A stretch of DNA of 64,000 nucleotides from Chamaelirium japonicum (lineage: Eukaryota > Streptophyta > Magnoliopsida > Liliales > Melanthiaceae): assembly GCA_947650365.1 (NCBI GenBank), contig CANTAL010000100.1, positions 620,001-684,000 of the forward strand, given 5' to 3'. The notes below the pieces were generated by a model. That model made no database searches. It was not told the origin of the DNA and saw nothing but the letters and a program-made list of their open reading frames with translations. This document shows positions 27,986 to 43,120 of the stretch, piece by piece (within the stretch, counting starts at the first letter, position 1; each line of letters starts with the position of its first letter). The translations under genes were made by a program, and so were the position numbers.

Positions 27986-30900
27986 TAGAATGGATCCACC
28001 GAATGAGTTAGAATGGATCATACGAATGAATTAGAATGGATCGTACGAATGAATTAGAATGGATCGTGCGAATAGATTAGAATGGATCGTACGAATGAAT
28101 TTGAATGGATCGGACGAATTAGTATGGATCATGTGAATGAATTAGAATACATCGTACAAAGGAATTAGAATGGATCGTGCGAATGAATTAGAATGGATCG
28201 TACGAATGAATTAGAATGGATTCGTACGAATGAATTAGAATGGATCGTACGAATGGATTAGAATGGTTCATACGAATTAGAATGGATCGTACGAATGAAT
28301 TAGAATGGTTATATTCCACCGAATGAGTTAGAATGGATCATACGAATGAATTAGAATGGATCATACGAATGCATTAGAATGGATTGTACGAATGAATTAG
28401 AATGGATCGTACAAATGAATTAGAAAGGTTACATTTGTGAGAATGAATTAGAATGGATCGTACGAATGAATTAGAATGGATCGTACGAACGAATTAGAAT
28501 GGATCGTACGAATGAATTAGAATGGATCGAACGAATAAATTAGAATGCATACATTCGAGCGAATGAATTAGAATAGATCGTAGGAATGAATTAGAATGGA
28601 TCATACGAATGAATTAGAATGGATCATGCGATTGAATTAGAATGGATTCTACGAATGAATTAGAATGGATACATTCGTGCGAATGAATTAGAATCGATTT
28701 GACGAATGAATTAGAATGGATCGTACGAATGAATTAGAATGGATCGTGCAAATGAATTAGAATGAATCGTACGAATGTATTAGAATGGATACATTCGTGC
28801 GAATGAATTAGAATGGATCGTACGAATGAATTAGAATGGATTGTGCGAATGAATTAGAATGGATCGTATGATTGATTTAGAATGGATCGTGCGAATGAAT
28901 TAGAATGGATCGTACGAATGAATTAGAATGGATACATTTGTGCGAATGAATTAGAATGGATTGTACGAATAAATTAGAATGGATCGTACGAATGAATTAG
29001 AATGGATACATTTGCACGAATGAATTAGAATGGATCGTGCGAACGAATTAGAATGGATCGTACGACTGAATTAGAATGGATCGTACGAATGAATTAGAAT
29101 GGATCTTGCGATTGAATTAGAATAGATCGTACGAATGAATTTGAATGGATACATTCGTGCGAATGAACTAGAATGGATACATACATTCATGCGAATGAAT
29201 TAGAATGGATCGTATGAATGAGTTAGAATGGATCGTATGAATGAATTAGAATGGATTGCATGAATGAATTAGAATGGATCATACGAATGAATTGGAATGG
29301 ATCGTATGAATGAATTAGAATGGATACATTCATGCAAATGACTTAGAATGGATCGTACGAATGAATTAGAATGGATCATACGAATGAATTAGAATGGATC
29401 GTGTGAATGAATTAGAATGGATCGTGCGAATGAATTAGAATGGATATATTCGTACAAATGAATTAGAATGGATCGTGCGAATAAATTAGAATGGATCGTA
29501 CGAATGAATTAGAATGGATACATTTGTGCGAATGAATTAGAATGGATCGTATGAATGAATTACAATGAATCATACGAATGAATTAAAATGGATCATACGA
29601 ATAAATTAGAATACATCATGTGAATGAATTAGAATGGATCGTACGTTTGAATTAGATTGGATTGTGCGAATGAATTAGAATAGATACATTCGTGCGAATG
29701 AATTAGAATAGATCGTATGAAAGAATTAGAATAGATGGTACGAATGAATTAGAATGGATAGATTTGTATGAATGAATTAGAATGGATTGTACGAATGAAT
29801 TAGAATGGATCGTACGAATGAATTAGAATGGATAGTGCGAATGAATTAGAATGGATCGTACGAATGAATTAGAATGGATTGTACGAATGAATTTGAATAG
29901 ATCGTACGAATGAATTAGAATGGATTGTGCGAATGAATTAGAATGGATCGTATGAATGAATAAAAATGGATCGTACGAATGAATTAGAATGGATCGTGCA
30001 AATGAATTAGAATGAATCGTACGAATGCATTAGAATGGATATATTCGTGCGAATGAATTAGAATGGATCGTACGAATGAATTAGAATGGATCATGCGAAT
30101 GAATTAGAATGAATCGTACGAATGAATTAGAATGGATCGTACGAATGAATTAGAATGGATACATTTGTACGAATAAATTAGAATGGATTGTACGAATGAA
30201 TTAGAATGGATTGTATGAATAAATTAGAACGGATCTTACGAATGAATTAGAATTGATCGTGCGAATGAATTAGAATGGATACATTATTGCGAATGAATTT
30301 GACTAGATCGTACGAATGGAACGTATGAATGAATTAGAATGGTTACATTCGTGCAAATGAATTAGAATGGATACATTCGTGCGAATGAATTACAATGGAT
30401 CGTACAAATGAATTAGAATGGATCGTACGAATGAATTAGAATGGATCATGCGAATGAATTAGAATGGATATTACGAATGAATTAGAATGGATACATTTGT
30501 GTGAATGAATTAGAATGGATCATGCGAATGAATTAGAATGGACTGTATGAATGAATTAGAATGGATATATTTATGCGAATGAATTAGAATGGATCGAACG
30601 AATGAATTAGAATGGATACATTTGTGCAAATGAATTAGAATAGATCATACGAATGAATTAGAACGGATCGTACGAATGAATTAGAATGGATACATTTATG
30701 CAAAAGAAAATAGAATGGATCGTATATTCGTGCAAATAAATTAGAATGGATCGTACGAATGAATTAGAATGGATCCACCGAATGAGTTAGAATGGATCAT
30801 ACGAAAGAATTAGAATGGATCATACTAATGAGTTAGAATGGATTGTGCGAATGAATTAGAATGGATCGTATGAATGAAAAAGAATGGATCGTGCGAATGA

Positions 30901-30998
30901 ATTAGAATGGATCGTACGAATGAATTAGAATGGATCGTGCAAATGAATTAGAAACATTCGTGAGAATGAATTAGAATGAATTAGATAGCATCGTACGA
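27986..30998 (+). repeat. satellite block, orientation F
   Basis: Continuation of an F block that begins at 27470 (about 3.5 kb in total). 29347-30998 is the inverted counterpart of 5167-6858. It ends with ATTAGATAGCATCGTACGATCC at the F-to-R join. Confidence 0.93.
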
Positions 30999-31165
30999 TC
31001 CATTCTAATCAATTCGTACGATCCTTTCTTATTTATTCATACGATCCACTCTACTTCATTCGCACAATCCATTCTAATTCATTCGTACGATCCATTCTAA
31101 TTCATTCGTATGATCCATTCTAACTCATTCGGTGGATCCATTCTAATTTATTCGTACGATCCATT
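29347..31165. repeat. segmental copy, inverted relative to 4998-6858
   Basis: Partner of the copy at 4998-6858. It contains the F-to-R join at 30998, equivalent to the one at 5166. Confidence 0.93.
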
Positions 31166-32778
31166 CTAATTCATTCGCACGAATGTAACCATTCTAATCC
31201 ATTCATATGATCTATTCTAATTCATTCGTTCGATCCATTCTAATTCATTCATATGATCCATTCTAATTCATTCGTACGATCCATTCTAATTCATTTGCAT
31301 GAATGTATCCATTCTAATTTATTCGTACGTTCTAGCCTAATTCATTCGTACGATCCATTCTAATTCATTCGCACGAATGTATCCATTCTAATTCTTTCGT
31401 ACGATCCATTCTAATTTATTCGTATGATCGATTCTAATGCATTCGCACGATCCATTCAAATTCATTCGCACGATCCATTCTAATTCATTCGCACAATCCA
31501 TTCTAATTCATTCGCTCGAATATATCCATTCTAATTCATTCGCACGATCCATTCTAATTCATTCGTACGATCCATTCTAATTCATTCGTACAATCCTTTC
31601 TAATTCATTCTTATGATCAATTCTAATTCATTCACACGATCCATTCTAATTCATTTGTACGATCTATTCTAATTCATTCGTACGATCCATACTAATTCAT
31701 TCGCACGAATGTATCCATTCTAATTCATTCTTACGATCCATTCTAATTCATTAGTACGATCAATTCTAATTCATTCGCTCGAATGTATCCATTCTAATTC
31801 ATTCGTACGATCCATTCTAATTCATTCGTACGATCCATTCTAATCCATTCGTACGATCCATTATAATTCATTCGTACGGTCCATTCTAATTCATTCTCAC
31901 AAATATAACCTTTCTAATTTATTTGTACGATTCATTCTAATTCATTCATACGATCCATTCTAATCCATTCGTACGATCCATTCTAATCCATTTGTACGAT
32001 CTATTCTAATTCATTCGCACGAATGTAACCATTCTAATTCATTCGTATGATCCATTCTAATTCATTCATACGATCCATTCTAACTCATTCTCACAAATGT
32101 AACCTTTCTAATTCATTTGTACGATCCATTCTAATTCATTCGTACGATCTATTCTAATTCATTCGCTCGAATGTATCCATTCTAATTCATTCGTACGATC
32201 TATTCTAATTCATTCGCACGAATATAACCATTCTAATTCATTCCTACGATCCATTCTAATTCATTCATACAATCCATTCTAATTCATTTGCACGAATGTA
32301 TCCATTCTAATTCATTCGTACGATCCATTCTAATCCATTCGTACGATCCATTCTAATCCATTCGTACGATCCATTCTAATTCATTCATACGATCTATTCT
32401 AATTCATTCTCACAAATGTAACCTTTCTAATTCATTTGTACGATCCTTTCTAATTCATTCGTACGATCCATTCTAATCCATTCGTACGATTCATTCTAAT
32501 TCATTCATACGATCCATTCTAATTCATTCGAACGAATGTATCCATTCTAATTCATTTGCAAGATCCATTCTAATTTATTCCTATGATCTATTCTAATTCA
32601 TTCGTACGATCCATATTAATTCATTCGCTCGAATGTATCCATTCTAATTCATTCGTACGATCCATTCTAATTTGTTCATACGATCCATTCTAATTCGTTC
32701 GTACGATCCATTCTAATTCATTCGCACGAATGTATCCATTCTAATTCATTCGCACGAATGTATCTATTCTAATTCATT
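30999..32778 (-). repeat. satellite block, orientation R
   Basis: About 1.8 kb in R. The first 165 bp continue the inverted match to 4998-5166. From 31400 the block is a direct copy of 44530-45950. Confidence 0.92.
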
Positions 32779-33780
32779 CCTACGAATGAATTAGAATGGA
32801 TCGTACGAATGGATTAGAATGGATCGTACGAATGGATTAGAATGGATCGTACAAATGAATTAGAATGTATCGTACAAATGAATTAGAAAGGTTACATTTC
32901 TGTGCGAATGAATTAGAATGGATAGTACGAATGAATTCGAATGGATCGTGCGAATGAATTAGAATGGATCGTTTGAATAAATTAGAATGGATCGTACGAA
33001 TGAATTAAAATGGATACATTTGTGCGAATGAATTAGAATGGATCGTACAAATGAATTAGAATGGATCGAACGAATGAATTAGAATGGATCGTACGAATGA
33101 ATTAGAATGGATCGTACGAATGAATTAGAATGGATACATTCGTGCGAATAAATTAGAATAGATCGTACGAATGAATTATAATGGATCATACGAATGGATT
33201 AGAACGCATTGGACGAATGAATTAGATTGCATCGTACGATCCATTCTAATTCATTCGTACGATCCATTCTAATTCATTCGCACAAATGTATCCATTCTAA
33301 TTCATTCGCTCGAATGTATCCATTTTAATTAATTCGTACGATCCATTCTAATTCATTTGTACAATCTAATTCATTCGTACAATCCATTCTAATTCATCGT
33401 ACGATCTATTCTAATTCATTCGCACGAATGTATCCATTCTAATTCATTCGTACGATCCATTCTAATTCGTTCGTACGATCCATTCTAATTTATTCGTACG
33501 AATAAATTAAAATAGATATATTCAAGTAAATGAATTAGAATGGATCGTACGAATGGACTAGAATTAGATCGTACGAATGAATTAGAATGGATCGTACGAA
33601 TGAATTAGAATGAATCATATTCTAATTCATTCGCACGATCAATTCTAACTTATTCGCATGAATGTATCCATTCTAATTCATTTGCACGATCCATTCTAAT
33701 TCATTCCTATGATCCATTCTAATTTATTCGAACGATCCATTCTAATTCATTCGCTCGAATGTATCCATTCTAATTCATTC
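31400..33780. repeat. segmental copy, direct, partner 44530-46940
   Basis: Offset about 13.13-13.15 kb. The order of variants and all switches (32778, 33238, 33498, 33620) are kept. Copy 44530-46940 has about three extra units near 44980. Confidence 0.9.
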
Positions 33781-35340
33781 TTACGAATTAATTAGAATGG
33801 ATACATTTGTGCGATGAATAAGAATGGAGCGTACGAATGAATTAGAATAGAGCGTACGAATGAACTAGAATGGATACATTCGTGCGAATGAATTAGAATG
33901 GATCATATGAAAGAATTAGAATGGATACATTCGAGCGAATGAATTAGAATGGATCGTACGAATGAATTAGAATGGATCATAGGAATGAATTAGAATGGAT
34001 CGTGCAAATGAATTAGAATGGATTGTAGGAATGAATTAGAATGGATACATTCATTCGAATGAATTAGAATGGATCGTACGAATGAATTAGAATGGATACA
34101 TTCAACCGAATGAACGAATTAGAATGGATCGTATGAATGAATTAGAATGGATCGTATGAATGAATTAGAATGGAACATACGAATGAATTAGAATGGATCG
34201 TGCGAATGAATTAGAATGGATCATGTGAATGAATTAGAATGGATCATACGAATGAATTAGAATGGATTGTATGAATGAGTTTGAATGGATCGTACAAATG
34301 AATTAGAATGGATCGTGCGAATGAATTAGAATGGATACATTCGAGCGAATGAATTAGAATGGATCGTACGAATGGATTAGAATGGATCGTACGAATGGAT
34401 TAGAATGGATCGTACGAATGGATTAGAATGGATACATACAAATGAATTAGAAAGGTTACATTCGTGCGAATGAATTAGAATGAATCGTACGAATGAATTA
34501 GAATGAATCGTGCGAATGAATTAGAATGAATCGTACGAATGCATTAGAATGAATTAGAATGGATCATACAAATAAATTAGAATGGATCGTACGAATGAAT
34601 TAGAATGGATCATACGAATGAATTAGAATGGATCGTACGAATGAATTAGAATTGATCATACGAATGAATTAGAATGGATCGTACGAATGAATTAGAATGG
34701 ATCGTGCGAATGAATTAGAATGGATCATATGAATAAATTAGAATGGATCGTATGAATGAATTAAAATGGATACATTTGTGCGAATGAATTAGAATGGATC
34801 ATACGATCTAATTAGAATGGATCGTACGAATGAATTAGAATGGATCGTACGAATGGATTCGAATGGATCGTACGAATGGATTAGAACGCATTGTACGAAT
34901 GAATTAGAATAGATATATTTGTGCGAATGAATTAGATTGCATCGTACGAATGAATTTGAATGGATTGTACGAATGAATTAGAATAGATCGTACAAATAAA
35001 TTAGAATGGATCATGTGAATGAATTAGAATAGATCGTACGAATGAATTAGAATGGATCGTACGAATAAATTAGAATGGATCGTGCGAATAAATTAGAATG
35101 GATCGTACGAATGAATTAGAATGGATCCATCGAATGAGTTAGAATGGATCATACGAATGAATTAGAATGGATCGTACGAATGAATTAGAATAGATTGTGC
35201 GAATGAATTAGAATGGATCGTATGAATGAATAAGAATGGATCGTACGAATGAATTAGAATGGATCGTGCGAATGAATTAGAATGAATCGTACGAATGCAT
35301 TAGAATGGATCGTACGAATGAATTAGAATGGATCGTACGA
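32779..35340. repeat. mosaic of satellite blocks (32.8-35.3 kb)
   Basis: F to 33238, R to 33498, F to 33620, R to 33785, F to 35340. The series matches 9085-10450 and 46255-46940, with identical join sequences (for example GAATCATATTCTAATTC at 9600, 33620 and 46765). The last 220 bp carry the cassette that precedes the F-to-R joins at 3570, 10957 and 11787. Confidence 0.91.
33130..34450. repeat. segmental copy shared with 9085-10450 and 46255-46940
   Basis: Second and most complete partner of 9085-10450. Five internal orientation switches are conserved in order. Confidence 0.93.
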
Positions 35341-37469
35341 ACCATTCTAATTCATTAGTCCAATCCATTCTAATTCATTCGCACGAATGTATCCATTCTA
35401 ATTCATTCGTACGATTCATTCTAATTCATTTGCACGATCCATTCTAATTCATTCGTATGATCCATTCTACTTCATTCGTACGATCCATTCTAATTCATTC
35501 GTACGACCCATTCCTATTCATTCATACGATCCATTCTTATTCATTCGTACGATCCATTCTAATTAATTCGTACGATCCATTCTAATTCATTCGTATTATC
35601 CATTTTAACTTATTCGGTGGATCCATTCTAATTCATTCGTACGATCCATTCTAATTCATTCGGTGGATCCATTCTAATTCATTCGTACGATCCATTCTAA
35701 CTCATTCGCACGATCCATTCTAATTCATTCGTACGATCCATTCTAATTCATTCGCACGATCCATTCTAATTCATTTGTACGATCCATTCTAATTCATTCG
35801 CACGAATGTAACCATTCTAATTCCTTCGTACGATCCATTCTAATTCATTCCTACGATCCATTCTAATTCATTCGCACGAATGTATCCATTCTAATTCATT
35901 TGCACGATCCATTCTAATTCATTCCTACGATCGATTCTAATTCATTCGCACGATTGTATCCATTCTAATTCATTTGCACGATCCATTCTAATTCATTCGC
36001 ATGAATATATGTATCCATTCTAATTCATTCGTACGATCCATTATAATTCATTCGTATGATCAATTCTAATTCATTTGCACGATCCATTCTAATTCATTCG
36101 TACGATCGATTCTAATTTATTCGCACGAATGAAACCATTCGTACGATCCATTCTAATTCATTCGTATGAATGTATCCTTTCTAATTCATTTGTACGATCC
36201 ATTCTAATTCGTTCATACGATCCATTCTAATTCATTTGTACGATCCATTCTAATTCATTCGCACGATCCATTCTAATCCATTCGTACGATCCATTCTAAT
36301 TCATTCGTACGATCCATTCTAATTCATTCGCTCGAATTTATCCAATCAAATTCATTCGCTCAAATGTATCGATTTTAATTCATTCATACGATCCATTATA
36401 ATTCATTCGTACGATCGAACGAATGAATTAGAATGGATACATTCCAACGAATGAATTAGAATAGATTATAGGAATGAATTAGAATGGATCATACGAATGA
36501 ATTAGAATGGATCATGCGAATGAATTAGAATGGATTATACGAATGAATTAGAATGGATACATTCGTGCGAAAGAATTAGAATGGATCGGATGAATGAATT
36601 AGAATGGATCGTATGATCCATTCTAATTCATTTGTATGATCCATTCTAATTCATTCGTACGATCCATTCTAATCCATTCGTACGATCCATTCTAATCCAT
36701 TCGTACGATCCAGTCTAATCCATTTGCACGAATATACGATCCATTCTAATTTATTCGCAAGAATGTATCCATTCTAATTCATTCGCACAATCCAATCTAA
36801 TTCAAACGTATGATCCATTCTAATTCATTCGTACGATCCATTCGTACGATCCATTCTAATTCATTCCTATGATCCATTCTAATTCATTCGTACGATCCAT
36901 TCTAATTCATTCGCTCGAATGTATCCATTCTAATTCATTCGTACGATCCATTCTAATTCTTTCGCTCGAATGTATCCATTCTAATTCATTCGTACGATCC
37001 ATTCTAATTCATTCGCATGATCCATTCTAATTCATTCGTACGATCCATTCTAATTTATTCGTACGATCCATTCTAATCCATTCGTACGATCCATTCTAAT
37101 CCATTCGTACGATCCATTCTAATTCATTCGCAGGATCCATTCTAATTCATTCGTATGATCCATTCTAATTCATTCACACGATCCATTCAAATTCATTCGC
37201 ACGATCCATTCTAATTCATTCGTATGATCCATTCTAATTCATTTGCACGATCCATTCTAATTCATTCGCACGAATGTAACCTTTCTAATTCATTCGCATG
37301 ATCCATTCTAATTCATTCGTTCGATCCATTCTAATTCATTCGTACGTTCCATTCAAATTCATTCGCATGATCCATTCTAATCCATTTGTACGATCCATTC
37401 TAATTTATTTGCACGAATATACGATCCATTCTAATTCATTCGGACGATCCATTCTAATTCTTTCATATG
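35341..37469. repeat. satellite, R with one F island
   Basis: R 35341-36415, F 36416-36617, R 36618-37469. It ends at CTTTCATATGAGAATG, where the pivot is CATATG. Confidence 0.9.
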
Positions 37470-40033
37470 AGAATGAATTAGAATGGTTACATTCGTGTGA
37501 ATGAATTAGAATGGATCGTACGAATGAATTAGAATGGATCGTGCGAATGAATTAGAATTGATCATACCAATGAATTAGAATGGATCGTACGATCCATTCT
37601 AATTCATTCGCACGATCCATTCTAATTCATTCGTACGATCCATTCTAATTTGCGAATGAATTAGAATGGATCGTACGAATGAATTAGAATGGATCGTACG
37701 AATGAATTAGAATGGTTACATTCGTGCGAATGAATTAGAATAGTTACATTCATGCAAATGAATTAGAATGGATCGTACGAATGAATTAGAATTGATCATA
37801 CGAATGAATTAGAATGGATCGTACGAATGAATTAGATAGCATCGTACGAATGAATTAGAATGGATCGTGCGAATGAATTAGTACGATCCATTCTAATTCA
37901 TTCGTACGATCCATTCTAATTCATTCGTATGATCCATTCTAATTCATTCGTACGATCCATTCTAATTCATTTGCATGAATGTATCCATTCTAATTCATTC
38001 ACACGAATGTATCCATTCTAATTCATTCGTACGATCCATTCTAATTCAATCGTACGATCTATTCTAATTCATTCTGACGAATGTAACCTTTCTAATTCAT
38101 TTGTATGATCTATTCTAATCCATTCGTACGATCTATTCTAATCCATTCGTACGATCCATTCTAATCCCTTCGTACGATCCATTCCAATCCATTCGTACGA
38201 CCCATTCTAATTCATTCGCTCGAATGTATCCATTCTAATTCATTCATACGATCCATTCTAATCCATTCATATGATCCATTCTAAATCATTCGTACGATCC
38301 ATTCTAATTCATTCGCATGAATGTAACCATTCTAATTTATTCATACGATCCATTCTAATTCATTCGTACAATCCATTCTAATTCATTCGTCCGATCCATT
38401 CTAATTCATTCGCATGAATGTATCCATTCTATTCATTCGTACAATCCATTCTAATTCATTCGCACGATCCATTCTAATTCATTCGTATGATCCATTCTAC
38501 TTCATTCCTACGATCTATTCTAATTCATTCGCTCGAATGTATCTATTCGAATTCATTCGTACAATCCATTCTAATTCATTTGTACGATCCATTCTAATCC
38601 ATTCATATGATCCATTCTAATTCATTCCTACGATCTATTCTAATTCATTCGCTCGAATGTATCCATTCTAATTCATTCGTACGATCCATTCTAATTCATT
38701 CGTATGATCCATTCTAACTCATTCGGTGGATCCATTCTAATTCATTCGTACGATCCATTCTAATTCATTCGCACGATCCATTCTAATTCATTCACATATG
38801 TATTCTAATTTATTCGTATGATCCATTCTAATTCATTCGTATGATTCACTATAATTCATTCGTACGATCTATTCTAATTCATTCGCACAAATGTATCCAT
38901 TCTAATTTATTCGTACGATCCATTCTAATTCATTCGCACAATCCATTATAATTCATTTGTACGAATGTATCCATTCTATTTCATTCGCACGATCCATTCT
39001 AATTCATTCGCACGATCCATTCTAATTCATTCGTCCGATCCATTCTAATTCATTCGTACGATCCATTCTAATTCATTCGCACGAATGTATCCATTCTAAT
39101 TCATTCATACGATCAATTCTAATTCATTCGCACGATCCATTCTAATTCATTCGTACGATCAATTCTAATTCATTCTCACAAATGTAACCTTTCTAATTCA
39201 TTTGTATGATCCATTCTAATTCATTCGTATGATCCATTCTAATCTATTCGTACGATCCATTCTAATTCATTCTTACAAATGTAACCTTTCTAATTTATTT
39301 GTACGATCCATTCTTATTCATTCCTACGATCTATTCTAATTCGTTCGTATGATCCATTATAATTCATTCGCACGATCCATTTTAATTTATTCGTACGATC
39401 CATTCTAATTCATTCGAACGATCTATTCTAATTCATTCGTACGATCTATTCTAATTCATTCGCACGAATGTAACCATTCTAAATCATTCGTACGATTCAT
39501 TCTAATTCATTCGTATGAGCTATTCTAATTCATTCGTACAATCCATTCAAATTCATTCGCATGATCCATTCTAATTCATTCGTACGATCCATTCTAATTC
39601 ATTCTCACGAATGTAACCTTTCTAATTCATATGTATGATCCATTCTAATTCATTCGTACGATCCATTCCATTCGCACGATCCATTCTAATTCATTCGTAT
39701 GATCCATTCTAATTCATTCCTATGATCTATTCTAATTCATTCGCTCGAATGTAATCATTCTAATTCATTCGTACGATCTATTCCAATTCATTCGTATGAA
39801 CGAATTAGAATGGATCGTACGAATGAATTAGAATGGATCGTACGAATGAATTAGAATGGATCATAGGAAAGAATTAGAATGGATCGTGCAAATGAATTAA
39901 AATGGATACATTCGTGCGAATGAATTAGAATGGATCGTAGGAATGAATTAGAATAGATCGTATGAATGAATTAGAATGGATCTTACGAATGAATTAGAAT
40001 GGATCGTACGAATGAATTAAAATGGATCATACT
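37470..40033. repeat. satellite, short blocks then a long R block
   Basis: F 37470-37590, R to 37650, F to 37882, R 37883-39798, F 39799-40033. Three reversals fall within about 410 bp at the left end. Confidence 0.9.
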
Positions 40034-43000
40034 AATCCATTCGAACGATCCATTCTAATTCATTCGTATGAATGTAACTATTCTAATTCATACGTATGAT
40101 CCATTCTAATTTATTCGTATAATTTATTCGCACGATCCATTCTAATTCATTCGTACGATCCATTCAAATTAATTCGCATGATCCATTCTAATTCATTCGT
40201 ATGATCCATTCTAATTCATTCTCACAAATGTAACCTTTCTAATTCATTTGTATGATCCATTCTAATCCATTCGTATGATCCATTCTAATCCATTCGTACG
40301 ATCCATTCTAGTCCATTCGTACTATCCATTCTAATTCATTCGTACAATCCATTCTAATTCATTCTCACAAATGTAACCTTTCTAATTCATTTGTACGATC
40401 TATTCTAATTCATTCGTACGATCCATTTTAATCCATTCGTACGATCCATTCTAATCCATTCGTACGATCCATTCTAATTCATTCGCACGAATGTAACCAT
40501 TCTAATTTATTCATACAATCCATTCTAATTCATTCCTACGATCTATTCTAGTTCATTCGCATGAATGGATCCATTCTAATTCATTCGTACGATCCATTCT
40601 AATTCATTCGCTCGAATGTATCCATTCTAATTCATTCGTACGATCCATTCTAATTCACTCGTACGATCCATTCTAATCCATTCGTACGATTCATTCTAAT
40701 TCATTCGCACGAATGTAACCATTCTAATCCATTCGTACGATCCATTCAAATTCATTCTCACAAATGTAACCTTTCTAATTCAATTGTACGATTCATTCGT
40801 ATATTCGTGCAAATAAATTAGAAAGGATCATACGAATGAATTAGAATGGATCGTACGAATGGATTAGAATGGATCGTACGAATGGATTAGAATGGATCGT
40901 ACGAATGAATTAGAATGGATATATTCGAGCGAATAAATTAGAATGGATCGTACGAATGAATTAGAATGGATCATAGGAATGAATTAGAATGGATCGTGCA
41001 AATGAATTAGAATGGATACATTCGTGTGAATGAATTAGAATGGATCATAGGAATGAATTAGAATGGATCGTACGAATGAATTAGAATGGTTACATTCGTG
41101 TGAATGAATTAGAATGGATCATACGAATGGATTAGAATGGATCGTACGAATGAATTAGAAAGGTTACATTTGTGAGAATGAATTAGAATGGATCGTACGA
41201 ATGAATTAGAATGGATCGTACGAATGGATTAGAATGGATTGTACGAATGAATTAGAATGGATTGTACGAATGAATTAGAATGGATACATTCGTGCGAATG
41301 AATTAGAATGGAAAGTACGAATGAATTAGAATGGATCGTGCGAATGAATTAGAATGGATCGTACGAATGAATTAGAATGGATCGTACGAATGAATTAGAA
41401 TGGATACATTTGTGCGAATGAATTAGATTGGATCGTACGAATGAATTAGAATGGATCGTACGAATGAATTATAATGGATCGTGCGAATGAATTAGAATGG
41501 ATCCTATGAATGAATTAGAATGGATACATTTGTGCGAATGAGTTAGAATGGATCATACGAATGAATTAGAATGGATCGTACGAATGAATTAGAATGGATC
41601 ATACGAATGAATTAGAATGGATCGTACAAATGAATTAGAAAGGTTACATTTATGAGAATGAATTAGAATGGATCGTACGAATGGATTAGAATGGATCGTA
41701 CGAATGGATTAGAATGGATCGTACGAATTAATTGGAATGGATCATATAAATGAATTAGAAAGGTTACATTCGTGAGAATGAATTAGAATAGATCGTAGGA
41801 ATGAATTAGAATGGATCATACGAATGAATTAGAATGGATCGTATGAATGAATTAGAATGGATCATACGAATGAATTAGAATGGATCGTACGAATGAATTA
41901 GAATGGATACATTCGAGCGAATGAATTAGAATGGATCGTACGAATGAATTAGAATGGATCGTGCGAATGAATTAGAATGGATACATTTGTGCGAATGAAT
42001 TAGATTGCATCATACGAATAAATTAGAATGGATCATAGGAATGAATTAGAATGGATCGTGCAAATGAATTAGAATGGATACATTCGTGCGAATGAATTAG
42101 AATGGATGGTAGGAATGAACTAGAATGGATCGTACGAATGAATTAGAATGGTTACATTCGTGCGAATGAATTAGAATGGATCGTACGAATGGAATAGAAT
42201 TGATCGTGTGAATGAATTAGAAACGATCGTACGAATGAATTAGAATGGATATATTCATGCGAATGAATTAGATTGCATCGTATGAATGAATTTGAATGGA
42301 TTGTACGAATGAATTAGAATGGATCGTACGAATGAATTAGAATGGATCATACGAATGAATTAGAATAGATCGTATGAATGAATTAGAATGGATCGTACGA
42401 ATGGATCATACAAATAAATTAGAAAGGATACATTTGTACGAATGAATTAGAATAGATCGTACGAATGGATTAGAATGGATCGTACGAATGAATTAGAATG
42501 GATCGTACGAATGAATTAGAATGGATCGTATGAATGAATTAAAATGGATACATTTGTGCAAATTAGAATGGATCGTACGAATAGATTAGAACTAGATAGT
42601 ACGAATGAATTAGAATGGATCGTAGAAATGAATTAGAATGAATTATACGAATGAATTAGAATGGATCATACAAATGAATTAGAAAGGTTACATTCGTGAG
42701 AATGAATTAGAATGGATCATACGAATGAATTAGAATGGATCGTACGAATGAATTAGAACGGATACATTCGAGCGAATGAATTAGAATAGATCATAGGAAT
42801 GAATTAGAATGGATCATATGAATGAATTAGAATGGATCGTGCGAATGAATTAGAATGGATTGTATGAAAGAATTAGAATGGATCGTACGAATGAATTAGA
42901 ATGGATACATAGGAATGAATTAGAATGGATCGTACGAATGGATTAGAATGGATCGTACGAATGGATTAGAATGGATCGTGCGAATGAACTAGAATGAATC

Positions 43001-43120
43001 GTACGAATGAATTAGAATGGATCGTGCGAATGAATTAAAATGAATCGTACGAATGCATTAGAATGGATCGTACGAATGAATTAGAATGGATCGTACGAAT
43101 GAATTAGAATGAATCGTACG
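40034..43120. repeat. satellite blocks R (40034-40802) then F (40803-43120)
   Basis: The first part is the direct copy of 12170-13430. The F block ends at 43120 with GAATCGTACGATCCATTC followed by CATTCATCCGATCC, the same kind of join as at 3570, 11787 and 19672. Confidence 0.92.
40140..41398. repeat. segmental copy, direct, partner 12170-13430
   Basis: Second member of the pair, same orientation and unit order, with scattered substitutions. Confidence 0.92.
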
